NCBI GenBank assembly: GCA_012026935.1
Contig: VEPI01000172.1
Span: 51,986 to 86,883 of the forward strand
Source of the DNA: Melioribacter sp.
GTDB lineage: Bacteria; Bacteroidota; Ignavibacteria; Ignavibacteriales; Melioribacteraceae
Length of the DNA stretch: 34,898 bases
Reading direction: 5' to 3'
Shown: positions 24,000 to 32,587 of the stretch, in pieces
How positions within the stretch are numbered: the stretch's first letter is position 1
Layout of the letters: each line of letters starts with the position of its first letter
Made by a program: the position numbers and the translations under genes
Notes under the pieces: model-generated
What the model saw: only the letters and a program-made list of their open reading frames with translations
Database searches by the model: none
What the model was told of the DNA's origin: nothing

Positions 24000-24956
24000 A
24001 TGACTATTGCTTCTATTGATATCGGCTCAAATACGGTATTACTACTTATTGCAGAATACAATACACAAGGAAAAAATATTAAACCTCTAGCCAACTATTA
24101 TGAATCGCCTCGTATTAGTGAAGGCTTAAAGATTGGTGATAAACTTAGTAAATCTAAGATTGATCTTTTAATAACTGTTTTAAGTCTTTATAAAGAGCAA
24201 ATTATAAGATTTAATTGTGATAAAGTACTAATCACAGCTACAAATACCTTTAGAATAATTTCGAATAGTGATGAAGTCATTTATGAAATTGAAAAATTGT
24301 TTGATTGGAAAATCAAAATAGTATCGGGTGATGAAGAAGCACGTTTAACATTTCTTGGCTCTATCTTCCCTTTTCAAATTAATTCATTGAATAATGTCAT
24401 TGATATCGGAGGCGGCAGCACCGAATTTGTTCATGGAAACCATTCTTCCATACTTTTTAAGAAGAGTTTTAACATTGGAGTTGTATCACTGACTGAGAAA
24501 TATTTTAGTAGTTACCCGCCTAAAGAGAATGAAAGAATAAATGCCGTGGAATATTCTAAAAAGATATTTTCCGAATTACTTGGAAATTATTCCGGAAACT
24601 TTGATACCATTGCTGTAGCTGGTACACCTACAACATTATCTTGCATTAAACAAAACATTCGAACCTATGATGAAAGCAGAGTTGAGAATTTTATTTTACA
24701 ATTAAGCGATATTGAACTTATTATAAGTGAACTAGTTAAACTGAATAAATATCAAGTGTTGGAAAGATTTGGTGAAGTTGTTAGAGGTAGAGAAGATGTT
24801 CTATTAGCCGGTTGTTTAATTTTAGTATCGCTAATGAAGCAGATAAATATTAATCAAGTTAGAGTAAGTACGAAAGGATTAAGATATGGAGTTGTTGTTG
24901 ATTACTTAATTAAAAATAACTTACTAAATCCCGAAATAGATTATACCTATAATTAA
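24000..24956 (+). CDS. Ppx/GppA-family phosphatase
   Basis: This protein belongs to the exopolyphosphatase / pppGpp phosphohydrolase family, part of the ASKHA fold. Phosphate loop 1 is IDIGSNTVLLLIAE (about 6-19) and loop 2 is VIDIGGGSTEF (about 137-147). At 318 aa it is the short form without the C-terminal HD domain, so polyphosphate versus pppGpp specificity cannot be assigned. It is the only plus-strand gene in this part. Its last 33 bases overlap, on the opposite strand, the end of the zinc-ribbon/Yip1 gene. Confidence 0.9.
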   Translation: MTIASIDIGSNTVLLLIAEYNTQGKNIKPLANYYESPRISEGLKIGDKLSKSKIDLLITVLSLYKEQIIRFNCDKVLITATNTFRIISNSDEVIYEIEKLFDWKIKIVSGDEEARLTFLGSIFPFQINSLNNVIDIGGGSTEFVHGNHSSILFKKSFNIGVVSLTEKYFSSYPPKENERINAVEYSKKIFSELLGNYSGNFDTIAVAGTPTTLSCIKQNIRTYDESRVENFILQLSDIELIISELVKLNKYQVLERFGEVVRGREDVLLAGCLILVSLMKQININQVRVSTKGLRYGVVVDYLIKNNLLNPEIDYTYN

Positions 24957-25616
24957 CATCGTTAATATAACCCCTGTACAAGTAGAATAAATTTTATTTC
25001 TTGTTTGTGAATATGTAGCCGCTATGAAAAGAATACTGCTCCATAAGAAAAGTAATCCCTCAATTATTAGAAGAATCAATGAAGGTGTGGGTTTCATTAG
25101 TAACGGAGATGGATTAAAAGTAAACCAATATTCACCGAATAATGCAAATTGTATTGGTATTAAAACCACTAATCCGCCTATCATTGGAATAAAACTAAAA
25201 ATATAGATTGCAAAATTATCCTTAAACCTATTTTCGATTCCAAAGAATTTATTAGAGTAAGTAACTATCAAAGAAAAAAACGAAAGTAATATAATAGACG
25301 GCACTCCGCCCAATAGAAACGAATTAAAAAAAGTAATTGATACCCCGTTGGAATTATAGAACGCATTATGAATTATCATTGCTGCCAAAGATAATTTTAC
25401 ACAAACTAAAATCATCAAAGTCACAACAAAATTTTTATTTTCTGCTTGAATAATTCTATTAAAAGCTTGTATCGGTGTTTCTATTAGTTTACTTATGGTT
25501 TCCCATAAATCAATATTTGGTATTTTAGATCTAAGAAATGAATTGCAGTTCGAACAAATCATCGAATAAAATGGATTTTCTTTTTTACAATTATTGCAGA
25601 CTAAAACATTTTTCAT
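24924..25616 (-). CDS. Zinc-ribbon and Yip1-type membrane protein
   Basis: The N-terminus has a small zinc ribbon, C7-x2-C10-x10-C21-x2-C24. After a linker rich in polar residues come about five hydrophobic helices (from about residue 63 to the end), arranged like the Yip1 domain, with AFNRIIQ before the first helix. Length is 230 aa. Role unknown; such proteins are common in Bacteroidota-related genomes. It starts 10 bases after the DUF5683 gene and may be its operon partner. Confidence 0.78.
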   Translation of the reverse strand: MKNVLVCNNCKKENPFYSMICSNCNSFLRSKIPNIDLWETISKLIETPIQAFNRIIQAENKNFVVTLMILVCVKLSLAAMIIHNAFYNSNGVSITFFNSFLLGGVPSIILLSFFSLIVTYSNKFFGIENRFKDNFAIYIFSFIPMIGGLVVLIPIQFALFGEYWFTFNPSPLLMKPTPSLILLIIEGLLFLWSSILFIAATYSQTRNKIYSTCTGVILTMLIIGIIYFGI

Positions 25617-25626
25617 ATCGGATCAG

Positions 25627-26175
25627 TTATAACTTAATTTTTAGAGAGACTCTATAATTTTCATTTGTACCGAATTTTGAGACATCAAAATCAAATAAAT
25701 GTGCATCTACATAAGCATCAATTAAATTCAGTAAATATGCCAGACTAAAAAATACTGCAAATAGATCGCGTTGGTCCTTATAAAATTCTCTTAAACTCAG
25801 ATATGATGAATTACCTGTATTATTTTGGTTTAAGCTTCCGTTGTAGAGATCGCGGTAATTTATATACGAATTATTACTTGTGTTCCACTGATACGCGAAC
25901 CAGCCCAGAAATCCCCATACAACAGGTATCTTCCAATAAGATTCATTATAGAATTGGCCGAAGCCGGGTATTACTGCGCTTCTTAGCACAGCTCCCCATG
26001 CAGATTTTTTCATAACAAATTTACTTGTATCAATTTTGACGCTGTTGGAATCCAAAGGTTGCACTTGCGCAGAAGTTCTTTCAGCGGATAAATGCAGGAA
26101 TAAAATAAGTATGATTAACTTAATTATAATTTTTGCCGATAATTTCAAATAGTTCAAATAATCTTTCAAGCTCAT
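25627..26175 (-). CDS. DUF5683 membrane protein
   Basis: The protein has an N-terminal signal or anchor (about residues 15-34), then the DUF5683 pattern: SAWGAVLRSAVIPGFGQFYN and YWKIPVVWGFLGWFAYQ, followed by a region with repeated tyrosines and a second hydrophobic segment (AVFFSLAYLLNLIDAYVDAHL). Length 182 aa. The ATG at 26175 overlaps parB by 56 bases; internal TTG codons would shorten the overlap, so the start is uncertain. Function is unknown; it follows parAB in order, as often happens in this group. Confidence 0.82.
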   Translation of the reverse strand: MSLKDYLNYLKLSAKIIIKLIILILFLHLSAERTSAQVQPLDSNSVKIDTSKFVMKKSAWGAVLRSAVIPGFGQFYNESYWKIPVVWGFLGWFAYQWNTSNNSYINYRDLYNGSLNQNNTGNSSYLSLREFYKDQRDLFAVFFSLAYLLNLIDAYVDAHLFDFDVSKFGTNENYRVSLKIKL

Positions 26176-27067
26176 CTAATGAATAATATTCAATTATTAA
26201 TTCGCCGGTTCCATTTTTCTTTTGCTTGCAAATTACTTTAGTGCCTAAAATGTTTTGTAGTTTTTCTTCCAAATCTTTTTGTGATAAATTGCCTAAACTC
26301 TTTATATGAACAGAAACTTTTTTCTTCGAACCGCTTTTTGAACTTGTGTACTTACGTACGATATCTTCAACCTTTCTCACCGAAAGATTATGGCTAATAA
26401 TCTTATCAAGAATCTCCAATTGAATTATTTCACTCGGAATATTTATTAACGCACGCGCATGTCCCGCTGATATTTCATCTTTAATCAAACTTTGCTGTAT
26501 CCTCTGCGGTAATTTTAATAAGCGGATTGTATTGGTTACCGTTGTTCTATCCTTCCCCACTCTATCGGCAATTTCTTCTTGGGTAAGATTACATTCTTCC
26601 ATTAATCGCTTATATGCATTTGCAACTTCGATAGCATTTAATTCCTCTCTCTGAAGATTTTCGATAAGAGAAAGTGCAAGCATTGCTTCTTTAGTTTCAA
26701 CTTTGATTATATAAGCGGGAATTTCCTTCATTGCAACATCTTTACATGCACGAAGTCTTCGTTCACCGGAAATTAGTTCGTAGTGGTCTTTTGAAACTCT
26801 TCGAACGGTTACAGGCTGGATCAAACCATTCTCGAGTATTGATTTTCTTAATTCATCTTGTGCTTCAGGATCAAATTCTGTTCTGGGTTGATAGGGATTT
26901 GGTGCAATTGCACCTATTGGAATTTTTGCCAATACGTCGTAAGATGTACCGTCATCCTTTTGCAAATCTTTATTAGAAACTGCAACAGGTGCATCTATCT
27001 TATCTTTCATCTGAGGATTAATTAACGCATCTAATCCTCTTCCCAATCCTGGTTTCAAATTACTCAA
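26120..27067 (-). CDS. parB: Chromosome partitioning protein ParB
   Basis: ParB is a CTP-dependent DNA clamp that loads at parS near the origin and spreads. NPYQPR is at 57-62 and the CTP/arginine box GERRLRA at 101-107. The helix-turn-helix covers about 161-183 ([19 protein letters not shown]), followed by AGHARAL. A C-terminal dimerisation region ends the 315-aa protein. It overlaps parA by 4 bases, so the pair is coupled. I did not find a parS site by eye in this window. Confidence 0.96.
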   Translation of the reverse strand: MSNLKPGLGRGLDALINPQMKDKIDAPVAVSNKDLQKDDGTSYDVLAKIPIGAIAPNPYQPRTEFDPEAQDELRKSILENGLIQPVTVRRVSKDHYELISGERRLRACKDVAMKEIPAYIIKVETKEAMLALSLIENLQREELNAIEVANAYKRLMEECNLTQEEIADRVGKDRTTVTNTIRLLKLPQRIQQSLIKDEISAGHARALINIPSEIIQLEILDKIISHNLSVRKVEDIVRKYTSSKSGSKKKVSVHIKSLGNLSQKDLEEKLQNILGTKVICKQKKNGTGELIIEYYSLDELERLFELFEIIGKNYN

Positions 27068-27846
27068 TTAACTACACTCTTTTGTTCTAGATTATTTCTT
27101 TGAATTAATTCCGATGCGAGAGTTATATAATTTTGTGCGCCGACTGAACTTGCATCGTAAAGTATTACCGGTTTAGAATGACTCGGTGCTTCTGACAATC
27201 TAACATTTCTATGAATGATTGTCTGAAATACTTTTGTACCAAAATATTTTTTTACTTCTTCAACAACTTGATGTGATAACCGTAATCTTGTATCGAACAT
27301 GGTTAATAGTACACCCTCAATAGTCAAATCATTATTAAGATTTTTCTTAACGATATTAATTGTGTTCAATAATTGTCCCAATCCTTCCAATGCAAAATAT
27401 TCACACTGTACCGGAATTAAAACCGAATCAGCACAGGTCAAAGCATTTAATGTTAGCAAACCAAGTGAAGGCGGACAATCAATAAAAATAAAATCATATC
27501 GTGATTCTATTGTTGCTACAGCTTTCTTTAACAAATATTCCCTTTCTTCCATAGACACTAATTCGATTTCAGCACCGACTAAATCTATAGTTGAAGGTAT
27601 AATATCAAGATGCGGCATATAAGTGTTAATAATACAGTCTTCGGCATTTTCAATTCCGATCAAAGCTTGATAAACTGAAAGTTTATAATTCTCGATACCG
27701 ATTCCGGAAGTCGAATTAGATTGAGGGTCTATATCAATTAAAAGTGTCTTAAATTCTGCTGCAGCAACAGATGCTGACAGATTTATTGCAGTAGTTGTTT
27801 TACCAACTCCGCCTTTCTGATTTGCAATAACAATTTTTCTTGCCAT
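27064..27846 (-). CDS. parA: Chromosome partitioning ATPase ParA (Soj)
   Basis: ParA is a deviant Walker-type ATPase that partners ParB in chromosome segregation. The Walker A loop is KGGVGKTT at 11-18, and the switch/Walker B region is [10 protein letters not shown] (about 120-130). At 260 aa with no N-terminal DNA-binding extension it is the chromosomal (Soj) type. The ATG follows a candidate promoter that overlaps the upstream hydrolase gene. It overlaps parB by 4 bases. Confidence 0.96.
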   Translation of the reverse strand: MARKIVIANQKGGVGKTTTAINLSASVAAAEFKTLLIDIDPQSNSTSGIGIENYKLSVYQALIGIENAEDCIINTYMPHLDIIPSTIDLVGAEIELVSMEEREYLLKKAVATIESRYDFIFIDCPPSLGLLTLNALTCADSVLIPVQCEYFALEGLGQLLNTINIVKKNLNNDLTIEGVLLTMFDTRLRLSHQVVEEVKKYFGTKVFQTIIHRNVRLSEAPSHSKPVILYDASSVGAQNYITLASELIQRNNLEQKSVVN

Positions 27847-27864
27847 AAATAGGATTTTTAATTA

Positions 27865-27897
27865 CAAAATTAAATTACAATAAAATTTCCTGTCCAA
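27865..27897 (-). promoter_or_regulatory. Candidate promoter for parA-parB
   Basis: On the minus strand TTG (plus 27895-27897, in TTTGGACA) precedes TAATTTTG (plus 27865-27872) by 22 bases. The second box matches TAnnTTTG exactly. It overlaps the 3' end of the hydrolase gene and lies 18 bases before the parA start, as short a leader as at the M23 gene. Confidence 0.45.
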
Positions 27898-28552
27898 ACT
27901 TAAGTACTATTACTTTTTTCCCAAGAGCCTCGACTCTTTTCTTAAAATCTTCGGGATCCGATTGAATCACCGGGAACGTATTATAATGCATAGGAATTGC
28001 AGTTTTAGGATTTGCCAGCTCAACTGCTTTTACAGCATCTGTTATTCCCATTGTATAATTATCTCCTATCGGCAGCAGCATATAATCAAGCGGTGTCATT
28101 TCTCCAATCAATTTCATGTCATAAAACAATCCGGTATCACCGGTATGATATAAATTTTTTCCGTCAATTGATAAAATCACCCCGGATGCTTCACCGGCAT
28201 AATAATTATCCGAAGTCATCGAACCATGGTGTGCAATTGTAAATTTTACTCTGCCGAATTCAAAATTATGACTTCCGCCAATATGCATATTATGAGCATT
28301 GAATCCTTTCGAAGAACAATAATTGGCTAATTCATTACAACAGATAAAAAGTGAGCCGCATCTTTTAGCTATACTAAATGAATCGCCAATGTGGTCGCCA
28401 TGACCGTGCGTCAATATAATAAAATCAGCATCAACATCTTTCGATTTTACCGGAGAGGTCGGATTTCCATCCAAAAAAGGATCAATCAATATTTTCTTAC
28501 CGGCATCAGTTGTAATCTGAAATGCTGAATGAGAAAAATATTTTAATTTCAT
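27875..28552 (-). CDS. MBL-fold metal-dependent hydrolase (UPF0173-like)
   Basis: This is a cytosolic metallo-beta-lactamase-fold hydrolase of 225 aa, most like the UPF0173/YtkL group. The metal site HxHxDH is H49-G-H51-G-D53-H54 (LTHGHGDHIGD). Further ligands are in IAHHGS, HTGDTG and AIPMHYNTF near the C-terminus. The start follows GAGGG at a suitable distance. Substrate unknown. It stands alone, with a repeat-bearing gap of 245 bases on its 5' side and parA downstream. Confidence 0.88.
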   Translation of the reverse strand: MKLKYFSHSAFQITTDAGKKILIDPFLDGNPTSPVKSKDVDADFIILTHGHGDHIGDSFSIAKRCGSLFICCNELANYCSSKGFNAHNMHIGGSHNFEFGRVKFTIAHHGSMTSDNYYAGEASGVILSIDGKNLYHTGDTGLFYDMKLIGEMTPLDYMLLPIGDNYTMGITDAVKAVELANPKTAIPMHYNTFPVIQSDPEDFKKRVEALGKKVIVLKFGQEILL

Positions 28553-28610
28553 TGCATCCCTCTTTCTTATTTTATTTGAAACCTACAGACGCTATTCAAA
28601 GCAAGATTTA

Positions 28611-28693
28611 TGTCACTCCCAAAAGTTTTTATCGGGAATCTATTTATGTAATTTGAGCCAAAATTGTTGATTCCCGCCTTCGCGGGAATGACA
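28611..28693. repeat. 83-bp repeat element with inverted ends (GGAATGACA family)
   Basis: The ends are inverted repeats with one mismatch: TGTCACTCCC at 28611-28620 and GGGAATGACA at 28684-28693. Inside the right end, TTCCCGC/GCGGGAA (28671-28688) forms a tight hairpin with a CTTC loop; the left end has a weaker TCCC/GGGA hairpin. It lies in the 245-base gap between cdaA and the hydrolase gene, which otherwise holds nothing I recognise. It is similar in its ends to the element at 32392-32465. MITE-like origin is inference. Confidence 0.6.
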
Positions 28694-28797
28694 CTACCTA
28701 TTTCAAAAATCACTCTGCTCAAATTCAAAAACTTACTAGTCTGTTATTGGTAATAAAATTAATCATTTCAATTTTAAGATGATGGATTTTATTCAAT

Positions 28798-29634
28798 TTA
28801 TTCCAGATCTGAAAAGATTTTTTTTCTTTTAAACATTTGAGATATTCCTTTCAAACCTTTTTCTTTTATATCAGTAAGCGAACTAGTTAAATAATTCCTA
28901 AGTCCCTCTTTAGATAAACCGGTTTTCATATGTCCGTCTTCAGCAACCGAAATACTACCCGTCTCTTCCGAAACTATAACACAAACAACATCAGCTTGTT
29001 CCGAAATACCAAGACCTGCCCTATGACGCATTCCAAGCGGTTTGCTGATTTTTGTTTGTTCGCTTGATAACGGTAATGTACATCTGGCAGCTTCGATTGT
29101 ATCATTCATTATGATAACAGCGCCATCGTGCAAAGGTGAATGGGGGAAAAAAATTGAACGCAGTAAATTTTTTGTAACCTTTGCATTTATTTCTTCACCG
29201 GTTTCAACTATATGGCGGATACCGACAGATTTTACAATAACAATCAAAGCACCGTGTTGATGCTGTGCTAATTCAAATGATGTCTCCGTTATTACATCTG
29301 CAAGATTTGATTCGTCGCTTTTTATAAACATTCTGAAAATCGGATTCTTGCCTACAAATACAAGTAATCTCCTGATTTCAGGTTGGAATAAAATCACAAA
29401 TGCAATTACCCAGATATCGGTAAGTAATCTAAGCAGCCAACCGAGTGCTTTGAAATTAGCAGCTTGCGCTAGGAAAGAAAGAATGAGAACTATGATCAAT
29501 CCGTAAAAAATCTGCGCTGCAATTGTTGCGCGGATAATTGTATAAACTTTATAAAAAATAAATGTGACAAGAAGAATATCAATCAGGTCGAGAAATGATA
29601 TTGACAGAAATCCTATTTTAACTATTTCAAACAT
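28798..29634 (-). CDS. cdaA: Diadenylate cyclase CdaA
   Basis: CdaA makes the second messenger c-di-AMP from two ATP, which controls potassium and osmotic balance and is linked to cell-wall stability. Three N-terminal transmembrane helices (about residues 16-32, 38-56, 68-84) precede the DAC domain, with D170-G-A172 (LHDGAVII) and R203-H-R205 (GMRHRAGLG). Length is 278 aa, as in CdaA. It overlaps folP by 8 bases; this folP-cdaA pairing differs from the cdaA-cdaR-glmM order of Firmicutes. Confidence 0.95.
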   Translation of the reverse strand: MFEIVKIGFLSISFLDLIDILLVTFIFYKVYTIIRATIAAQIFYGLIIVLILSFLAQAANFKALGWLLRLLTDIWVIAFVILFQPEIRRLLVFVGKNPIFRMFIKSDESNLADVITETSFELAQHQHGALIVIVKSVGIRHIVETGEEINAKVTKNLLRSIFFPHSPLHDGAVIIMNDTIEAARCTLPLSSEQTKISKPLGMRHRAGLGISEQADVVCVIVSEETGSISVAEDGHMKTGLSKEGLRNYLTSSLTDIKEKGLKGISQMFKRKKIFSDLE

Positions 29635-30808
29635 TCTGCAGTAATTCCGGATTATCTAAAAAACGGTTTAACTTAGATGCATATTTTGTTTTCTTTACTT
29701 CGTGTGTGCGAATAAACCGGGCGCCGTTTTTTATTGCAAGCGTTTCGGCACTAAGCGTCGGTTCATCGCGTTCTTCCATGTTTAGTTCAAGTGCTTTACC
29801 TATAAACGATTTCCTTGAAAGTCCCACAAGAATCGGCCGTCCAATTCCTTTGAATTCATTTAATCTCTTTATCAATTCATAATTATCCATTACTCTTTTT
29901 CCGAATCCTATTCCAGGATCTACAATAATATTTTTAATGCCTATTTTTTTTGCTGCTTCGACTTTAGCGGTTAGATAATCATAAATTTCTGAAACAACAT
30001 CTTCATAAAAAGGAGAAGATTGCATTGTCTTTGGAGTTTCTTTCATGTGCATTAAAATCATTGCTGCATTAAATTGTTTTACAACATCTAAAATCTTAGT
30101 ATCTAAAGTGAAGGAACTAATATCATTTACAATTTTAGCTCCGCGTTGTAATGCTTCACCGGCTACTTTGGATTTTGACGTATCAATTGAAATTAATGAT
30201 TCCGGTTTTAATTTAATAATTTCTTCGATTACCGGAATTACTCTTTTAATCTCTTCCTCTTCACTAATCGGATCAGCACCCGGTCTAGTTGATTCTCCGC
30301 CGATATCAAGAATATCAGCTCCATTCTCTAATAATTTAATCCCATGTTCAACCGCAGCTTCTTTGTTAAAATATTTTCCTCCGTCGGAAAATGAATCGGG
30401 TGTAACATTTAGGATGCCTATAGTGTATGCACGGTCTAAAGAAAAATTATTTTTCCCGATTTGGATAGAACTGTTTTCATAATCGGTAATATTCTGAAGA
30501 ATGCGTGAAACTTTCTGCCCCAAATCTTCATTACCGATCGAAATAATTTCTTTTGATAACTCTCTAAAAATTCCGTACGTGCCTATTACCAACAGATCGC
30601 ATAATAAATCACCTTTCTTACCTGTTGTATAGCAGATCTCTTTATTGGTTAGAATAATTTTTTTAATATTTTGTGCAAGTCTGAATTCAATTCCGCGTAT
30701 CTCGATTCCGACAAGATCTTTCTCGTATAATTCACGGAAAATATTATACTTCGCACTATATCTTCGAAAGACATTAGGATAAAAAATATCAACTAGCTGG
30801 ATTGTCAA
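29627..30808 (-). CDS. folP: Dihydropteroate synthase FolP with N-terminal extension
   Basis: FolP joins p-aminobenzoate with the pterin diphosphate in folate synthesis. The TIM-barrel core begins at about residue 128, with NVTPDSFSDGG at 134-144, GGESTRPGAD at 170-179 and IIVDPGIGFGK further on. About 125 residues precede it, including DLLVIGTYGIFRELSKEI; they resemble the N-terminal region seen in folP of Clostridia and Thermus. The start is TTG, supported by AGAGG about 8 bases upstream. Length 393 aa. It overlaps cdaA by 8 bases. Confidence 0.93.
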   Translation of the reverse strand: MTIQLVDIFYPNVFRRYSAKYNIFRELYEKDLVGIEIRGIEFRLAQNIKKIILTNKEICYTTGKKGDLLCDLLVIGTYGIFRELSKEIISIGNEDLGQKVSRILQNITDYENSSIQIGKNNFSLDRAYTIGILNVTPDSFSDGGKYFNKEAAVEHGIKLLENGADILDIGGESTRPGADPISEEEEIKRVIPVIEEIIKLKPESLISIDTSKSKVAGEALQRGAKIVNDISSFTLDTKILDVVKQFNAAMILMHMKETPKTMQSSPFYEDVVSEIYDYLTAKVEAAKKIGIKNIIVDPGIGFGKRVMDNYELIKRLNEFKGIGRPILVGLSRKSFIGKALELNMEERDEPTLSAETLAIKNGARFIRTHEVKKTKYASKLNRFLDNPELLQNV

Positions 30809-30886
30809 CGGTTAACCTCTTGCCAATCAGATTACAGAATTTCACAAATTTCGTATATAAATTAAAAAAAAATCTTGAATGGATTT

Positions 30887-30917
30887 GAGAAAAGAGTAAG
30901 AAAGATACTTTTCTTAC
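30887..30917 (-). terminator. Weak terminator-like hairpin at the end of rpe
   Basis: On the minus strand GTAAGAAA and TTTCTTAC (plus 30896-30903 and 30910-30917) pair around a 6-base loop and are followed by TCTTTTCTC. The stem includes the rpe stop codon. The T-run is interrupted, so this is a modest candidate. Confidence 0.35.
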
Positions 30918-31576
30918 ACCACCATATTTTTCAGTTCGATAGTAGCTGCCGTGATGTTATCTTGTCCGAATATTGAATTCCCGACAACAAATACGTCACA
31001 GCCGGCATTGGCAAGTTCTTTAATGTTATTTTTGCCTACACCGCCGTCAACTTCAATTACAAAATTAGAAGCAGTTTTTGATCTCATATCACTTAGCTCT
31101 TGGATTTTTCTAACTGAAGATTGAATAAACTTTTGACCACCAAAACCCGGATTGACCGACATAATCAAAACTAAATCGGCCAGGTTAAGCACATCTACTA
31201 ACGTTGTAATTGGTGTAGAAGGATTTATTGCCACTCCGGCTTTAGCACCTAACTCTTTGATTCTTGTCAATGTTCTGTTTAAGTGAACAACCTCTTCTTG
31301 ATGAACAGTTATGCTATTTGCACCGGCTTCAATAAATTTTTCAAGTAAGGCATCGGGATCTTTGATCATTAAATGCACATCAACCGGAAGTTTGGTAATT
31401 TTTCTTACAGCTTGTACTACAACAGGTCCAAAAGTTAAATTAGGAACAAACTTACCGTCCATAATATCGCAATGAATCCAATCAGCTCCGCCAAGCTCTG
31501 TAGAACGAATTTGCTGCGAAAGATTTGAGAAATCCGAGTTCAAAATTGATGAAGCAATTAATTTCTTGGAATTCAC
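30914..31576 (-). CDS. rpe: Ribulose-phosphate 3-epimerase
   Basis: Rpe interconverts ribulose-5-phosphate and xylulose-5-phosphate in the pentose phosphate pathway. The active-site residues are H35 and D37 (HCDIMDG at 35-41), H68 (DVHLM) and the aspartate in EVDGGV. The phosphate-binding loop NPGFGGQKF is present. Length is 220 aa. It lies 10 bases after the PASTA-protein gene, the usual neighbour of rpe in many bacteria being a PASTA kinase or related gene. Confidence 0.96.
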   Translation of the reverse strand: MNSKKLIASSILNSDFSNLSQQIRSTELGGADWIHCDIMDGKFVPNLTFGPVVVQAVRKITKLPVDVHLMIKDPDALLEKFIEAGANSITVHQEEVVHLNRTLTRIKELGAKAGVAINPSTPITTLVDVLNLADLVLIMSVNPGFGGQKFIQSSVRKIQELSDMRSKTASNFVIEVDGGVGKNNIKELANAGCDVFVVGNSIFGQDNITAATIELKNMVV

Positions 31577-31586
31577 TTGTATAACC

Positions 31587-32315
31587 TTATTTAGTTCTGG
31601 TTAAAGTAACAGTAACGCTGTCGCCGATTTTAGCCAAAGTATTTATACTAGGATATTGATCTACAACTGTATTCGGCAAATAATTTTGTGAAAAGATATA
31701 TACTTTATTACCGACTCTTAGAGAATTATTCTTAAGAATTTTTTCCGCTTCCGATAATGTCTGTCCGAATAAGCTTGGCACACGAACCATTCCAACCTGT
31801 GGTCCAATGCTTAGTTTAAAATTAACTGCTGATCCTTTTGATATTTCTTTTCCTTGAAAATATTGCTGCTCTACTATTATACCGGCTGGAAATTCAGATT
31901 CTATAGAATCAATTTTGCCGATAGAAAGACCAAGACGCTCTAAAGTTACAGTTGCATCTCTAATCGTCTTACCAATTAAAGAAGGCATCGGTATTTGCGG
32001 CTCGCCGCCGCTGATTGTTAAATAAATTCTCCGATTGCTCTTTACAATTAAATTTGGTGCGGGGTTTTGAAATATCACGTGATCTTTCTGATATTTTTGA
32101 TCATAGCGGGATGTTTGTACAACAGGATTAAGACCGGCATCTTCAAGAATTTTTATTGCTTCATCTTTTTGTTTACCAACAACATTCGGGACTTTATGTT
32201 CGCTCCCGCTTACATAAAGCGGCAAAAGGATGTAATCAATAACGAAAAGAAAAACAAAGATACCGCCAAGGATGTACAGTAATTTTTTCCAAGATATTTT
32301 TGAGGGCTTTTTCAT
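31587..32315 (-). CDS. PASTA-repeat membrane protein without kinase domain
   Basis: This 242-aa protein has a short cytosolic N-terminus, one transmembrane helix (about residues 12-34) and three PASTA domains outside the membrane, starting at KVPNVVG, PMPSLIG and RVPSLFG. PASTA domains bind muropeptides or sense cell-wall state in Ser/Thr kinases and PBPs. No kinase or transpeptidase domain is attached. I chose the ATG at 32315; a TTG at 32351 would add 12 residues. A box TATATTTC sits just before the ATG with TTG 21 bases earlier, so the message may be nearly leaderless (inference). Confidence 0.87.
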   Translation of the reverse strand: MKKPSKISWKKLLYILGGIFVFLFVIDYILLPLYVSGSEHKVPNVVGKQKDEAIKILEDAGLNPVVQTSRYDQKYQKDHVIFQNPAPNLIVKSNRRIYLTISGGEPQIPMPSLIGKTIRDATVTLERLGLSIGKIDSIESEFPAGIIVEQQYFQGKEISKGSAVNFKLSIGPQVGMVRVPSLFGQTLSEAEKILKNNSLRVGNKVYIFSQNYLPNTVVDQYPSINTLAKIGDSVTVTLTRTK

Positions 32316-32391
32316 AGCTGAAATATAATTAAAGTATGAACTCCTATACAATCTTTAGTTAAATATTTTTGAAACCTCTAAAAAATATATT

Positions 32392-32465
32392 TGTTATTTC
32401 GACCGGAGAGAGAAATCCTTTTTATTTATAAGATTTCACAGTCACTCCTCTTCTTCGGAATGACA
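32392..32465. repeat. 74-bp repeat element, GGAATGACA family
   Basis: The left end reads TGTTATTTCGACCGGAG and the right end CTTCGGAATGACA, imperfect inverted copies. In the middle GAAATC and GATTTC pair around an AT-rich spacer. The ends resemble those of the element at 28611-28693. It lies in the 363-base divergent gap between the PASTA gene and the NFACT gene. Confidence 0.5.
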
Positions 32466-32587
32466 TCTTAGAATTTTTCAGATGTCTCATTTTTTATAAA
32501 TATAATGACAGGCAAACTAAAACTCTCCCACTTTTGCTTATAGTTTAACTTTTTGATTAATTTAACTTGTTAAGTGAATTAGAATTT

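Noticed and set aside
26120-27846. Replication origin or parS near parAB
   Set aside because: No dnaA gene, no DnaA-box cluster and no parS-like 16-mer was recognised by eye, so neither is claimed.
30045-30482. 145-aa plus-strand ORF within folP
   Set aside because: It is a shadow of the conserved FolP barrel on the other strand.
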